The notes beneath the pieces were generated by a model. It was given only the letters and a program-made list of their open reading frames with translations. It had not been told where the DNA came from and did no database searches. 64,000 bases of DNA, taken from assembly GCF_018499875.1 (NCBI RefSeq), contig NZ_JAHBAY010000001.1, positions 496,001-560,000 of the forward strand, in the 5' to 3' direction. Numbering within the stretch: the stretch's first letter is position 1; every line of letters starts with the position of its first letter. Of the stretch, positions 36,293 to 45,125 are shown one piece after another. The stretch is from Kineosporia corallincola (GTDB lineage Bacteria > Actinomycetota > Actinomycetes > Actinomycetales > Kineosporiaceae). A program made the translations under genes and the position numbers.

Positions 36293-38097
36293 TGAGCATC
36301 GACGACGACGTACAGCTGCGGCCCGGCCAGAAGGGCAAGCTGCCGCAGATCGACGACGGTGGCCGCCCGGCGATCGTGCAGCCGAAGCTCGGCCCGATCG
36401 GCTGGCTGCGCTGGATGTGGCGCCAGCTGACCAGCATGCGCACGGCCCTGATCCTGCTCATGCTGCTGGCACTGGCGGCGATCCCGGGTTCGCTGATCCC
36501 GCAGACCCGGATCGACCCGTCCAAGGTCACCACGTTCGCCACCGACCACCCCGGCCTGACCCCGTGGATCCGCCGGGTGGACGGGTTCAACGTCTACGGC
36601 TCGCCCTGGTTCTCGGCGATCTACCTGCTGCTGTTCATCTCGCTGATCGGCTGCGTGATGCCGCGCGGCAAGCAGCAGTTCAAGGCCCTGCGGGCGAAAC
36701 CGCCCAAGGCGCCGCGCCGGCTGGAGCGGATGCCGGTGCATGCCCGGGTAGAGACCGCCGCGAGCCCGGAGGAGGTGCTGGCCGCGGCGCGTAAGGCGCT
36801 GCGCCGCAAGCGCTACCGGGTGCACGCGCACGACGGTGAGACGGTCTCGGCCGACCGCGGCCTGCTCAGCGAGACCGGCAACCTGACCTTCCACCTCTCC
36901 CTGGTCGGCCTGCTCGCCACGATGGCCGTCGGGTCGTTCATCAGCTACTCCGGCCAGACCGTGGTGACGGTCGGCGACACCTGGTCGAACACCCTGCCGC
37001 AGTACGACACCTTCCAGGCCGGCCGCGCGGTGGACTCCGACGACCTGCCGCCCTACTCGTTCACGCTGAAGAGCTTCACCGCGGCGTTCGAGGAAGACAT
37101 CAAGAACAGCCAGTACGGCGCGGCCCGCGACTTCGAGGCCAAGGTCGAGTACACCTCCGAGCCGGGGGCGAAGACCCAGGAGAAGACCATCCGGGTCAAC
37201 TCCCCGCTCGACGTCGACGGTGCCCGGGTGTTCCTGGTCGGCAACGGCTACGCGCCCGAGATCACGGTGCACGACGGCGAGGGCAACGAGGTCTGGTCCG
37301 GGGCGGTGCCGTTCCTGTCAACCGACTCGAACTACACCTCGACCGGCGTGGTGAAGATGCCCGACGCGGAGCCCGAGCAGCTCGGTCTGTTCGCCGTGTT
37401 TCTGCCGACCGCGGGCTACGACGCGGACACCGGCGCCGAGGTGTCGATCTTCCCCGACGACCAGAACCCCAAGCTCCAGGTGTACGCGTTCACCGGGGAC
37501 CTGGGCCTGGACGACGGCGTGGGACAGTCGGTGTACGAGCTCGACCAGACGAACCTGACCGCCGTGCAGGACTCGGACGGCAAACAGTTCACCAAGACCA
37601 TCGCGGTCGGCGACTCGGTGAAACTGCCCGGCGGCAACGGCACCGTCACCTTCGACGGCGTCACCCGGTACGTGGCCCTCGACGTGCGCTCCGACCCGAC
37701 GAAGATCTACGTGCTGGTCTTCGCCCTGCTGGCCCTGCTCGGCGTGACCGCCTCACTGTTCGTGCGGCGTCGCCGGGTCTGGTTCCGGGCGGTCGCGGGG
37801 GCCGGGGGTGTCACGGTCGTCAGCGTCGGCGGCCTGTCCCGCACCGAAGACACGCAACTCGTCGACGAGGTGCGTAACCTGCTGATGACCGCGGTGCCGG
37901 AGCGGACGGGCGAGACGCCCGCGGTCGACGACGAGAAAATGGTGGACGACGAGAAGCCCGCAGACGGGCCTGCCGCGTCCGAGAAGGCCGTAGTGGCCGA
38001 GAAGGCTGTAGTGGCCGAGAAGGCCGACGAGGCCGAGAAGCCTGAGAAGGCCGACCCGAAGAGCGACGACCGACCGCCGTCCGGCGAAGGAGTTTGA
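36292..38097 (+). CDS. resB: Cytochrome c biogenesis protein ResB
   Basis: With CcsB, ResB delivers heme across the membrane and ligates it to apocytochromes. The 601-aa protein has three N-terminal membrane segments (about 44-66, 107-122 and 192-212), a long extracytoplasmic domain and a last helix near 484-502, the usual ResB layout. The cytosolic C-terminal tail (about residues 540-600) is a charged repeat, E-K-A-V-V-A-E-K-A followed by E-K-P-E-K-A, likely disordered and not part of the family. It is embedded in the hemL-resA-ccdA-resB-ccsB operon; the next start is 1 bp after its stop. Confidence 0.93.
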   Translation: MSIDDDVQLRPGQKGKLPQIDDGGRPAIVQPKLGPIGWLRWMWRQLTSMRTALILLMLLALAAIPGSLIPQTRIDPSKVTTFATDHPGLTPWIRRVDGFNVYGSPWFSAIYLLLFISLIGCVMPRGKQQFKALRAKPPKAPRRLERMPVHARVETAASPEEVLAAARKALRRKRYRVHAHDGETVSADRGLLSETGNLTFHLSLVGLLATMAVGSFISYSGQTVVTVGDTWSNTLPQYDTFQAGRAVDSDDLPPYSFTLKSFTAAFEEDIKNSQYGAARDFEAKVEYTSEPGAKTQEKTIRVNSPLDVDGARVFLVGNGYAPEITVHDGEGNEVWSGAVPFLSTDSNYTSTGVVKMPDAEPEQLGLFAVFLPTAGYDADTGAEVSIFPDDQNPKLQVYAFTGDLGLDDGVGQSVYELDQTNLTAVQDSDGKQFTKTIAVGDSVKLPGGNGTVTFDGVTRYVALDVRSDPTKIYVLVFALLALLGVTASLFVRRRRVWFRAVAGAGGVTVVSVGGLSRTEDTQLVDEVRNLLMTAVPERTGETPAVDDEKMVDDEKPADGPAASEKAVVAEKAVVAEKADEAEKPEKADPKSDDRPPSGEGV

Positions 38098-38098
38098 C

Positions 38099-39112
38099 GT
38101 GGGCGTCAACGAGACCCTGGCGCATCTGAGCAACAACCTGATCTATTCGGCGATGGCGGCCTACGCCGTCGCGCTGATCGCCTTCGCCGTGGACCTGTCC
38201 GGCCGGGGCCGGGTGGCGAACACCGCCGCCGCACGGGACAAGGAGCTGACCCGGGTCGGCGCCTCCGGCCCGGAGGTCAGCGGGGCCGGGGCCGGTGGCC
38301 GCGAGCTGCCGCCCACCTCGTTCGCGGCCGGAGACAGGCCGACCGAGAAGCGCCAGACCGTGGCGATGGCGATCATGGTCACCTGGCTGGCCTTCGCCCT
38401 GCACGTGGGTGGCGTGGTCACCCGCGGCCTCTCGGTGGACCGGGCGCCGTGGGGCAACATGTACGAGTTCTCGATCAGCGGCGCGATGGTCGTGATCGGG
38501 GTGTACCTGATCTCGCTCTGGCGCGCCGACCTGCGCTTCCTCGGCACCTTCGTGGTCGGCCCGGTGCTGCTGTCGCTCGGCCTGGCGGTCGCGGTGTTCT
38601 ACACCGACGCCGCCCAGCTGGTGCCCGCCCTCCAGAGCACCTGGCTGGTCATCCACGTGTCGGTGGCGTTCGTCGCCTCGGCCCTGTTCGTCATCGGGTT
38701 CTCGCTCACCGTGCTCCAGCTGGTGCAGGACCGGCGGCAGGCGCTGGCCGCGGCGGGCAGGCCGCCCACGCGCGGCGCGTTCATGGAGAAGCTGCCCACC
38801 GCCGAGGTTCTCGACCGCACCTCGTACCGGCTCTACGCCGTGGCGTTCCCGCTGTGGACGTTCACGCTGATGGCCGGGGCGATCTGGGCCGAGAAGGCCT
38901 GGGGACGCTACTGGAACTGGGACCCCAAGGAGATCTGGAGCTTCATCATCTGGGTCGCCTACGCCGCCTACCTGCACGCCCGCGCCACCCGCGGCTGGGA
39001 CGGACGGCGCGCCGCCTACCTGGCCTGCGTGGCGTTCCTCTGCCTGATGTTCAACTGGTTCGGCGTGAACATCTTCTTCTCCGGTCTGCACTCCTACGCG
39101 GGCATCGAGTAA
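38099..39112 (+). CDS. ccsB: Cytochrome c synthase subunit CcsB (CcsA family)
   Basis: The heme-handling partner of ResB. The 337-aa protein has eight or so membrane helices, the conserved W-G-N-M-Y-E-F-S, and the tryptophan-rich WWD signature W-G-R-Y-W-N-W-D-P-K-E-I-W-S-F followed by conserved His (Y-L-H-A-R). A hydrophilic insert of about 50 residues follows the first helix. GTG at 38099 has GGCGAAGGAG upstream. A strong terminator ends the operon. Confidence 0.93.
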   Translation: MGVNETLAHLSNNLIYSAMAAYAVALIAFAVDLSGRGRVANTAAARDKELTRVGASGPEVSGAGAGGRELPPTSFAAGDRPTEKRQTVAMAIMVTWLAFALHVGGVVTRGLSVDRAPWGNMYEFSISGAMVVIGVYLISLWRADLRFLGTFVVGPVLLSLGLAVAVFYTDAAQLVPALQSTWLVIHVSVAFVASALFVIGFSLTVLQLVQDRRQALAAAGRPPTRGAFMEKLPTAEVLDRTSYRLYAVAFPLWTFTLMAGAIWAEKAWGRYWNWDPKEIWSFIIWVAYAAYLHARATRGWDGRRAAYLACVAFLCLMFNWFGVNIFFSGLHSYAGIE

Positions 39113-39128
39113 GAACCCCGAGAACCAG

Positions 39129-39175
39129 GGACGGCGTCGAGCTCCGCACGGGCTCGACGCCGTCCTTAGTTGTTT
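39129..39175 (+). terminator. Terminator of the hemL-ccsB operon
   Basis: Perfect 14-bp stem (39129-39142 with 39152-39165), 9-nt loop, followed by TTAGTTGTTT, the most T-rich terminator in the window. Confidence 0.88.
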
Positions 39176-39189
39176 GGCCCTCGGACGCC

Positions 39190-39195
39190 TACGAT
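39190..39195 (+). promoter_or_regulatory. -10 element of leaderless PLDc_N-type gene
   Basis: TACGAT ends 6 nt before the ATG at 39202. Confidence 0.5.
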
Positions 39196-39201
39196 TGGGC
39201 G

Positions 39202-39492
39202 ATGGCCAGAGTTCTCTTCGTGCTCGTGGCGATCGGGGTCACCGTCTACGCGGCCATCGACTGCCTCCGCAGCAACGACGACGAGGTTCGCGCCCTGCCC
39301 AAACCGTTGTGGCTGTTGCTGATCGTGCTGCTGCCGCTGCTCGGAGGGCTGGTCTGGGTGTTCTTCGGGCGTCAGGATTCTCCCGGCAACCAGCCGCCGC
39401 GGCGGCTGCGCACCCTCGGGCCCGACGACGACCCGGACTTCCTGCGCAGCCTCGACCTGCGGCGCCCGAAACCGGACGACGGCGACAAGTAG
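39202..39492 (+). CDS. PLDc_N-type small membrane protein, copy 1
   Basis: A 96-aa protein with two membrane helices (about 3-20 and 36-57, the second L-W-L-L-L-I-V-L-L-P-L-L-G-G-L-V-W-V-F-F-G) and a cytosolic tail with L-G-P-D-D-D-P-D-F-L. This is the short phospholipase-D-nuclease N-terminal (PLDc_N) type, common as a stand-alone membrane protein in actinobacteria; function unknown. The gene at 53736-54134 is a paralogue with the same G-P-D-D-D-P-D-F motif. Confidence 0.8.
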   Translation: MARVLFVLVAIGVTVYAAIDCLRSNDDEVRALPKPLWLLLIVLLPLLGGLVWVFFGRQDSPGNQPPRRLRTLGPDDDPDFLRSLDLRRPKPDDGDK

Positions 39493-39504
39493 CGGCCACG
39501 CCGC

Positions 39505-42357
39505 TCACCGCCGGAGGGCGCGGGGCAGGCGCAGGGTGAACAGGTTGGTCACGTCCTGGGCCGGCATCGCCCGGGCGATGGCCTGACCCTGCACCACGTC
39601 GGCACCGATGCGCCGGGCGCCCTCCAGCTGCCCGGCGGTCTCGACCGATCCGCACACCACCCGCAGCCCGAGCGTGTGACACAGGTGCGCGGCCGCCCGC
39701 ACCACCTCGTCCGGCTCGCCGAGTTCCGCGGCCAGCCGGCCGTCCAGCTTCACCGCGTCGATCGGCAGCCGGCGCAGCATCGTCAGCGAGGTGCCGCCGC
39801 GACCGAAGTCGGCCAGCGCCACCGGGATCCCGAGCGAGCGCAGCATCCCCAGCGTGACCAGTGCCGGGCCGGACTCCTCCAGCTCGCCGGCGTTCACCTG
39901 GAGCACCAGCGACGACGCCGTCAGGCCCCGGATCGCCAGCTGTGCGGCCACTTCGTGGGCGAAGTCCGGATCGGCGAGCTGGGCCGGTGACAGCCCCACC
40001 CAGACCTGCTCGACCCCGACCCCCTCGTGCCGCCAGACCACCAGCGCGGCCAGGGCCCGGTTGATCGTCTGGAGCCCGAGCGCGACGCCCAGGCCCAGTT
40101 CGTCGGCCAGTGGGACGAAGGCCTGCGCGTCCGCGGTGGTGCCGTCCTGACGGCGCCAGCGCGGCAGGGCCTCGGCGCCGGTGATGTGGTCGTCGTCGTC
40201 CAGGCCGGCGCCGAGCGCGAGCATCGGCTGGAAGTCCACCTCGATCAGGCCCCGCAGGACGGCCTGGCGCAGCTCCTGCTCCAGACCCGCCCGCAGCAGG
40301 GCCCGGGCGCGCTCGGCCCGGTCGAACATGCTCCAGCGTCCGCGGCCGCCGCGGCGTGCGGCGCGCACCGCCTCGTCCGCCGCCTGGAGCAGGTCCTCGG
40401 CGGTGACCAGTCCCGGCCCGGAGATCGCGCCGCCGAGCGAACAGGTCAGGCCGAACTCCCGCCCGCCGCGGGCGGTGACCGAGCCGGAGGTGAGAACCGG
40501 CTCGTGCATCAGCCGGGTGACGGTGCGGGCGACGTCGGCGCAGGTGTCGGCGTTCGGGGCGGCCACGTCGTCGGTGAGCACCAGGGCGAACTGCCCCCGG
40601 CCCACCCGGCCGACCAGCAGGTCGCCGAAGGCGTCGGCGATCCGCAGGCCGGCCTGTGCGGCCAGGTCGTCGGCCACGGCCGGGCCCAGGCTGTCGGCCA
40701 GCGCGTCGAAGCCGTCCAGGTCGGCGAGCACCAGCCCGACCGGCGGCTGGGTGCTGCCGCGAGTGATCGGGTCGGGCTCGGTGAGGGTGATGGCGACGGC
40801 CCGCAGCAGGCCGTCCCGGTTCGGCAGACCGGTTGCCGGGTCGATCGAGGACGACGCGACCAGCGCGGCCGCCTCGGCGCGGGCCCGGCGCTCGGCCGCC
40901 AGCGCGGCCGAGGCGGCGCGCACCAGGCGGCGCCGGGCCGTGGTCGAGGTGATTCCCACCAGTGCCGCCACGAGAATGCCCGAGCCCAGCGCGATCTGGA
41001 TGCCGACCAGGGGACTGTCCTGGGGATGCAGCAGCAGCCGGGCGATCCGGGCCGGGCCGTCGAGCAGGGTCCGGCCGGTCAGGGCGCCGGCCAGGGCGAG
41101 CACCGCCAGCCCGGTGACCAGCCGACCGGCCACCGGCCCGAGCAGCAGCGGGTAGGAGGCCACGGTGGCCAGCACGATCACCAGCGACACCGGGGTCATG
41201 GCCGGGGCGAGCACGGGCAGGGCGGCGGCGGCCCCGAACAGCACCGTGGCCCGCAGTACCCGCATGGCCGGGAGGAACCTCGAGATCGGCAGCAGGGCCA
41301 GCAGCCCGGCCGCGGGGAGGGCCGCGAGCGCCAGCCAGATCTCCGGCGGCGCCGCGATCGCCCAGGCCGTGGCCGTGGCGATCATCGACAGCACCACCAC
41401 CAGCACGGCCTCCGGGATCCGGCGGGACTCCGGCACGGGCTGCAGACGTACGGGGCTCAGATCGACCCCGACCGACCCGACCGAGCCCGGCCGGCTCCCG
41501 GTCAGGCTGACGGGGACGGCCATGGATGTCGGAACCGTTGTGGCCGTGGGGTGTTTCGGGATTGCCGGGGCTGTCAGGAGGTCTTCGGGTGAGACGGCCC
41601 GTGTGCCGGAGGCGGTGGGGTCGAAGGGGAAGGAGCCGGGCCCGGTGGGATTCGTTGCGGTGAAGGAAGCTTCGGCGGTGTCGTCGTCCCCGGTCCGGTT
41701 CAGGGTGGGCGGGGCCGAGGGGGGCATCGGGCGGGGGCGGTGGATCAGCTTCGGGCCGTCGGACAGGTCGATCGCCATCGGGCCCGGCTGCTCCCACTCG
41801 GCGGTGTCGGGCTCCGGTGTGGTGGCGCGGTCCGGTTCGGCGTCGGGTTCGTCCGGCCGTGGGGTCGAGTCTTCCGGCGTGGCAACCGGTTCCGGCTGTG
41901 GACGGTCGGTGCGCCGGGCGCGGGGGGTTTCGTCGTCCTCGTGTGGACCCGCCGGACGCGGCACCGGACGGACCGCCGGACGTGGCCAGGGGATGCCACC
42001 CCGATCGGTGCCGAAGGCCAGCGTGTCGAAGCGGTGGTCGTGCCGGGCCGGCCGGTCGCGCAGGGGGTTCGGGATGGCCAGGGGCGGGGTCAGGAGCGGG
42101 GTCGGCAGGCTCGCCTCGACCCGCTCGCCCCGGCCGGTACCGTGCTCGCCGGTGATCCGCCGCAGGCGTCCCCGGGTGGTCCGGATCCGGGCCCGCACCC
42201 GGGAACCGCGCCGGGCGCCGCGGCCCATCCGGCTCCACCGGCCGGCCGGGGCCGGGGGCAGGTCCATGCCGCCGACCCCGAAACCGGGGGCGGGAACCGT
42301 CGGAGGGTGGTTGCCGGGACGGGGATCGCCGCCGGAGTCGGCCCCGAGAAGCTGCAT
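39505..42357 (-). CDS. Membrane protein with degenerate GGDEF and EAL domains
   Basis: A 950-aa protein: a disordered Pro/Arg/Asp-rich N-terminus (1 to about 310), five or six membrane helices (about 318-500), a GGDEF-like domain (about 535-690) and an EAL-like domain (about 700-945). The GGDEF site reads G-R-G-Q-F (near 589). EAL keeps E-A-L-P-R near 726, but the Asn of N-x-S is Gly (V-G-L-S), L-E-x-T-E reads L-Q-V-N-A, D-D-F-G reads A-D-F-G, and A-E-G-V-E-T reads C-G-S-V-E-T. Both enzymes are predicted inactive, so it is probably a c-di-GMP receptor or a scaffold. ATG at 42357. Confidence 0.8.
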   Translation of the reverse strand: MQLLGADSGGDPRPGNHPPTVPAPGFGVGGMDLPPAPAGRWSRMGRGARRGSRVRARIRTTRGRLRRITGEHGTGRGERVEASLPTPLLTPPLAIPNPLRDRPARHDHRFDTLAFGTDRGGIPWPRPAVRPVPRPAGPHEDDETPRARRTDRPQPEPVATPEDSTPRPDEPDAEPDRATTPEPDTAEWEQPGPMAIDLSDGPKLIHRPRPMPPSAPPTLNRTGDDDTAEASFTATNPTGPGSFPFDPTASGTRAVSPEDLLTAPAIPKHPTATTVPTSMAVPVSLTGSRPGSVGSVGVDLSPVRLQPVPESRRIPEAVLVVVLSMIATATAWAIAAPPEIWLALAALPAAGLLALLPISRFLPAMRVLRATVLFGAAAALPVLAPAMTPVSLVIVLATVASYPLLLGPVAGRLVTGLAVLALAGALTGRTLLDGPARIARLLLHPQDSPLVGIQIALGSGILVAALVGITSTTARRRLVRAASAALAAERRARAEAAALVASSSIDPATGLPNRDGLLRAVAITLTEPDPITRGSTQPPVGLVLADLDGFDALADSLGPAVADDLAAQAGLRIADAFGDLLVGRVGRGQFALVLTDDVAAPNADTCADVARTVTRLMHEPVLTSGSVTARGGREFGLTCSLGGAISGPGLVTAEDLLQAADEAVRAARRGGRGRWSMFDRAERARALLRAGLEQELRQAVLRGLIEVDFQPMLALGAGLDDDDHITGAEALPRWRRQDGTTADAQAFVPLADELGLGVALGLQTINRALAALVVWRHEGVGVEQVWVGLSPAQLADPDFAHEVAAQLAIRGLTASSLVLQVNAGELEESGPALVTLGMLRSLGIPVALADFGRGGTSLTMLRRLPIDAVKLDGRLAAELGEPDEVVRAAAHLCHTLGLRVVCGSVETAGQLEGARRIGADVVQGQAIARAMPAQDVTNLFTLRLPRALRR

Positions 42358-42463
42358 CGTGTCTCCTTGCTGGCGCCGGTTGCGCGGGTCACCCGGATGG
42401 GCGAACGCTGATGCGCGTTGCTTCGGCAGTACCGGGCGGCAGCTTGAAGACAGGTGGGCGGGA

Positions 42464-42469
42464 TACTCT
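42464..42469 (+). promoter_or_regulatory. -10 element of leaderless DUF4229-like gene
   Basis: TACTCT ends 7 nt before the GTG at 42477. Confidence 0.55.
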
Positions 42470-42476
42470 GGGGGAC

Positions 42477-42776
42477 GTGCACCAGGCTCTGATCAAGTAC
42501 ACCGTGATGCGATTGGCGCTGTTCGTCGTCGCGCTGGTGGTGCTGGACCTGTTCATGGACCCCAGCATCCTGTGGCTGGCGGCCGCGGCCGTGATCTCGA
42601 TGGCGTTGTCGTACCTGTTCCTGTCGCGCCCCCGCGAGCAGCTGACGCAGGCCATCACCGACCGCACCGAGAAGCGGCTGAACCACAAGGCCGAGGCCCG
42701 GCGGACCGGGCTCGACCGCCCCGACGACGAGATCGAGGACGAGGCGGACGACGCGGCCCGGGCCCAGGGCGAGTAG
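42477..42776 (+). CDS. DUF4229-like small membrane protein
   Basis: A 99-aa protein with two membrane helices (about 9-27 and 31-49) separated by a short D-P-S turn, then a basic and finally strongly acidic tail. The Y-T-V-M-R-L start and S-R-P-R-E-Q-L motif after helix 2 match the DUF4229 proteins found beside menA in many actinobacteria (recalled, not searched). Function unknown. The GTG at 42477 is set by the TACTCT upstream. It converges with menA, with a 7-bp hairpin (42779-42793) between. Confidence 0.75.
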   Translation: MHQALIKYTVMRLALFVVALVVLDLFMDPSILWLAAAAVISMALSYLFLSRPREQLTQAITDRTEKRLNHKAEARRTGLDRPDDEIEDEADDAARAQGE

Positions 42777-42778
42777 CA

Positions 42779-42793
42779 GGCCTTCAGAAGGCC
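42779..42793. terminator. Short hairpin between convergent DUF4229-like gene and menA
   Basis: GGCCTT and AAGGCC pair around a 3-nt loop; too short to be certain. Confidence 0.35.
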
Positions 42794-43665
42794 AGGCCCA
42801 CACCCATCAGCAGGGCCCACACCAGGCCCAGGCGCCCGGTGTCCTTCAGCGCCGGGATCAGTCCCAGCCCCACGGCACCCGACGTGACGCTCTCCACCGG
42901 TCCCTTGGCCAGCGGCAGGGCCAGCAGCGCGATCGTCGTCCAGTGGTTCCACGGCGCGATCACCACGGTGATCACGAACGGCAGGGCCACCAGGAACACG
43001 TAGAACACCCGCGTGCTGGCGTCGCCGAGCCGGACCGCGAGGGTGTTCTTGCCACTCACCGAGTCGGTCGGGATGTCGCGCAGGTTGTTGGCCACCAGCA
43101 CGGCACAGGCCAGCGCACCCATGCCGACGGCGGCACCGATCGAGGCCAGTGAGACCGTGCCGACCTGGGTGTAGGTGGTGCCGAGCACCGCCACCAGGCC
43201 GAAGAAGATGAACACCGCGACCTCACCGAGACCGGCGTAGCCGTAAGGGTGTTTGCCTCCGGTGTAGTACCAGGCGGCGAGGATGCACAGCACACCGACG
43301 GCGAGCAGCCAGTACTGCCCGGCCAGCACCACCAGCAGCAGTCCGGCCAGCGCGCCGACGCCGAACGCGCCGAACGCGGCGGTCTTCACCTGCTGCGGCG
43401 TGGCGGCCCGCGAGCCGGTCAGCCGGAACGGGCCGACCCGGTCGTCGTCGGTGCCGCGGATGCCGTCGGAGTAGTCGTTGGCGTAGTTCACGCCCACCTG
43501 GAGGGCCACCGAAAGGATCAGTGCGAGAAGCGCTTCGAGCAGCTGCTCGGCGCCCCAGCCACGGTCCATGCCGATCGCCGCGCCGGTGCCGGCCAGAACC
43601 GGTGCCACGGAGAGCGGGAGGGTACGCAGTCGTGCGCCCTCGACCCATTGGGTCGGTGTGGCCAT
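42784..43665 (-). CDS. menA: 1,4-dihydroxy-2-naphthoate polyprenyltransferase
   Basis: MenA attaches the isoprenoid tail to DHNA in the membrane, giving demethylmenaquinone. The 293-aa UbiA-family protein has about eight helices and both Asp-rich motifs: N-Y-A-N-D-Y-S-D-G-I-R-G-T-D-D-D-R (first) and N-N-L-R-D-I-P-T-D (second), which bind Mg-diphosphate. The ATG at 43665 has AAGGAA upstream. It follows menE by 15 bp in one operon. Confidence 0.95.
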   Translation of the reverse strand: MATPTQWVEGARLRTLPLSVAPVLAGTGAAIGMDRGWGAEQLLEALLALILSVALQVGVNYANDYSDGIRGTDDDRVGPFRLTGSRAATPQQVKTAAFGAFGVGALAGLLLVVLAGQYWLLAVGVLCILAAWYYTGGKHPYGYAGLGEVAVFIFFGLVAVLGTTYTQVGTVSLASIGAAVGMGALACAVLVANNLRDIPTDSVSGKNTLAVRLGDASTRVFYVFLVALPFVITVVIAPWNHWTTIALLALPLAKGPVESVTSGAVGLGLIPALKDTGRLGLVWALLMGVGLAF

Positions 43666-43680
43666 TGCGTCAGATTCCTT

Positions 43681-45048
43681 TCACGAACTGGTCAGGATCG
43701 TCGTGATCGCGGCCCGGTCGGGCTTGCCCGGGCCGCGCAGGGGGAGATGGTCCAGCACCGTCAGCTGCCGGGGCGCGGACCGGGCGGAGACCAGCTCGGT
43801 CACCAGTGCCCGGGCCTGGGCCAGATTAGGGGGTTGCGCACCGGGCGAGAGCACGATCGCCGCGGCCACCCGCTGACCCCACTCCGGATCCGGCACGCCG
43901 ACCACGACCGCCTCGGCCACGCCGGGCAGCCGGTGCAGCGCGGCCTCCACCGGGCCGGGGGCGATGTTCACGCCGCCGCTGATGATCATCGAGTCGAGCC
44001 GGCCGCCGACGCGCAGCACCGGACCGTCCCAGGTGCCGTGGTCGCTGGTGACGAACCGGCCCCCGGCGAACACCCCGGCGGTGGCGGCCCGATCGCCCAG
44101 GTAGCCGCGGGCCAGCACCGGCCCGCCGATCCGGATCCGGCCGGTGTCTTCGTCGAGGGCGATGTCCACGCCGTCCAGCGGCACCCCGTCGTACACGCAG
44201 CCGCCCGCGGTCTCGCTCATCCCGTAGGTGGTCACCGGCCTTGCCCCGGCCGCGACCGCGCGCTCCAGCAGGGCCGGGCTGGTGGCGGAGCCGCCGACCA
44301 GGATCGCGTCGTAGCGGCGCAGGGCCTCCAGCGCGGCCGGGTCCGCGGCGTCCAGGATGCGGGTGAGCTGGGTCGGCACCAGCGAGGTGTAGAGCCGGCG
44401 CCCGGTCAGCCGGGCCGTGGCGGCGGCGAAGCCGGCCGGGGTGAAGCTGCCGGTCAGGTCCATCACCACCGGGGTGGTGCCGGCCACCAGCGAGCGCACC
44501 AGCACCTGCATCCCGGCGACGTGCTGCGCGGGCAGGGCCAGCAGCCACTGGCCGCTCCCGCCCAGCCGGTCGTGGGTGGCCGCGGCCGAGGCGAACAGGG
44601 CCGAGGCGGACAGCAGAACCCGTTTGGGGACGCCGGTCGAGCCCGACGTGCGCACCGAGACCGCCGTCGGGTCCGAGGGGTCGTCGTCCGGGCCGAGGAG
44701 GTCGGCCGGCGGCTCGACGGGCCCGAGCACGGTGGTGCCGGGCCCGGTCCTCTCGTCGTCCACCGGTGTGGCCCGAACCCGGCCCGGGACCGGGGTGACC
44801 GGCCCGCCCGACGCCCCCATGACGTCCTGTGCGGCGTCCCCCGTGGGCCCTGCGGAAGGACCGCCCGACTCGCCCGGATCGGAACCGACTGTGGATTTAC
44901 GGTGACTTTGAGGAACTTCGTCGCTGAGTGCGAGGGCCGGTCCGCTGCCCGAAAGCGCCGCGCGGAGCACCGGCAAGACCCCCAGAATGCGGTCGTCTGC
45001 GCAGGTCAGGAGGGTTACCAAGGTGCGGGGAGGAAGCCCTGTGGTCAC
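43681..45048 (-). CDS. menE: o-Succinylbenzoate-CoA ligase
   Basis: MenE activates o-succinylbenzoate with ATP and CoA, ahead of MenB. The 455-aa ANL-superfamily enzyme has the ATP loop R-T-S-G-S-T-G-V-P-K-R at 133-143, T-Y-G-M-S-E-T-A-G-G, and the hinge/lysine region D-S-M-I-I-S-G-G-V-N-I and G-K-P-D-R-A-A. Residues about 43-115 are a Gly/Pro/Asp-rich, apparently unstructured insertion. The GTG at 45048 is preferred because TACCCT ends 6 nt upstream and the frame further upstream has no resemblance to the family. Confidence 0.9.
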   Translation of the reverse strand: MTTGLPPRTLVTLLTCADDRILGVLPVLRAALSGSGPALALSDEVPQSHRKSTVGSDPGESGGPSAGPTGDAAQDVMGASGGPVTPVPGRVRATPVDDERTGPGTTVLGPVEPPADLLGPDDDPSDPTAVSVRTSGSTGVPKRVLLSASALFASAAATHDRLGGSGQWLLALPAQHVAGMQVLVRSLVAGTTPVVMDLTGSFTPAGFAAATARLTGRRLYTSLVPTQLTRILDAADPAALEALRRYDAILVGGSATSPALLERAVAAGARPVTTYGMSETAGGCVYDGVPLDGVDIALDEDTGRIRIGGPVLARGYLGDRAATAGVFAGGRFVTSDHGTWDGPVLRVGGRLDSMIISGGVNIAPGPVEAALHRLPGVAEAVVVGVPDPEWGQRVAAAIVLSPGAQPPNLAQARALVTELVSARSAPRQLTVLDHLPLRGPGKPDRAAITTILTSS

Positions 45049-45054
45049 TGGGCC

Positions 45055-45060
45055 AGGGTA
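45055..45060 (-). promoter_or_regulatory. -10 element of leaderless menE-menA promoter
   Basis: TACCCT on the minus strand, 6 nt before the GTG at 45048. Confidence 0.5.
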
Positions 45061-45125
45061 AGCGGTGACCTGATCGGCCAGCGCGGCAGGTTCCCCAGGC
45101 GGGTCGGAAGTGGCAGGCTGCTGCC

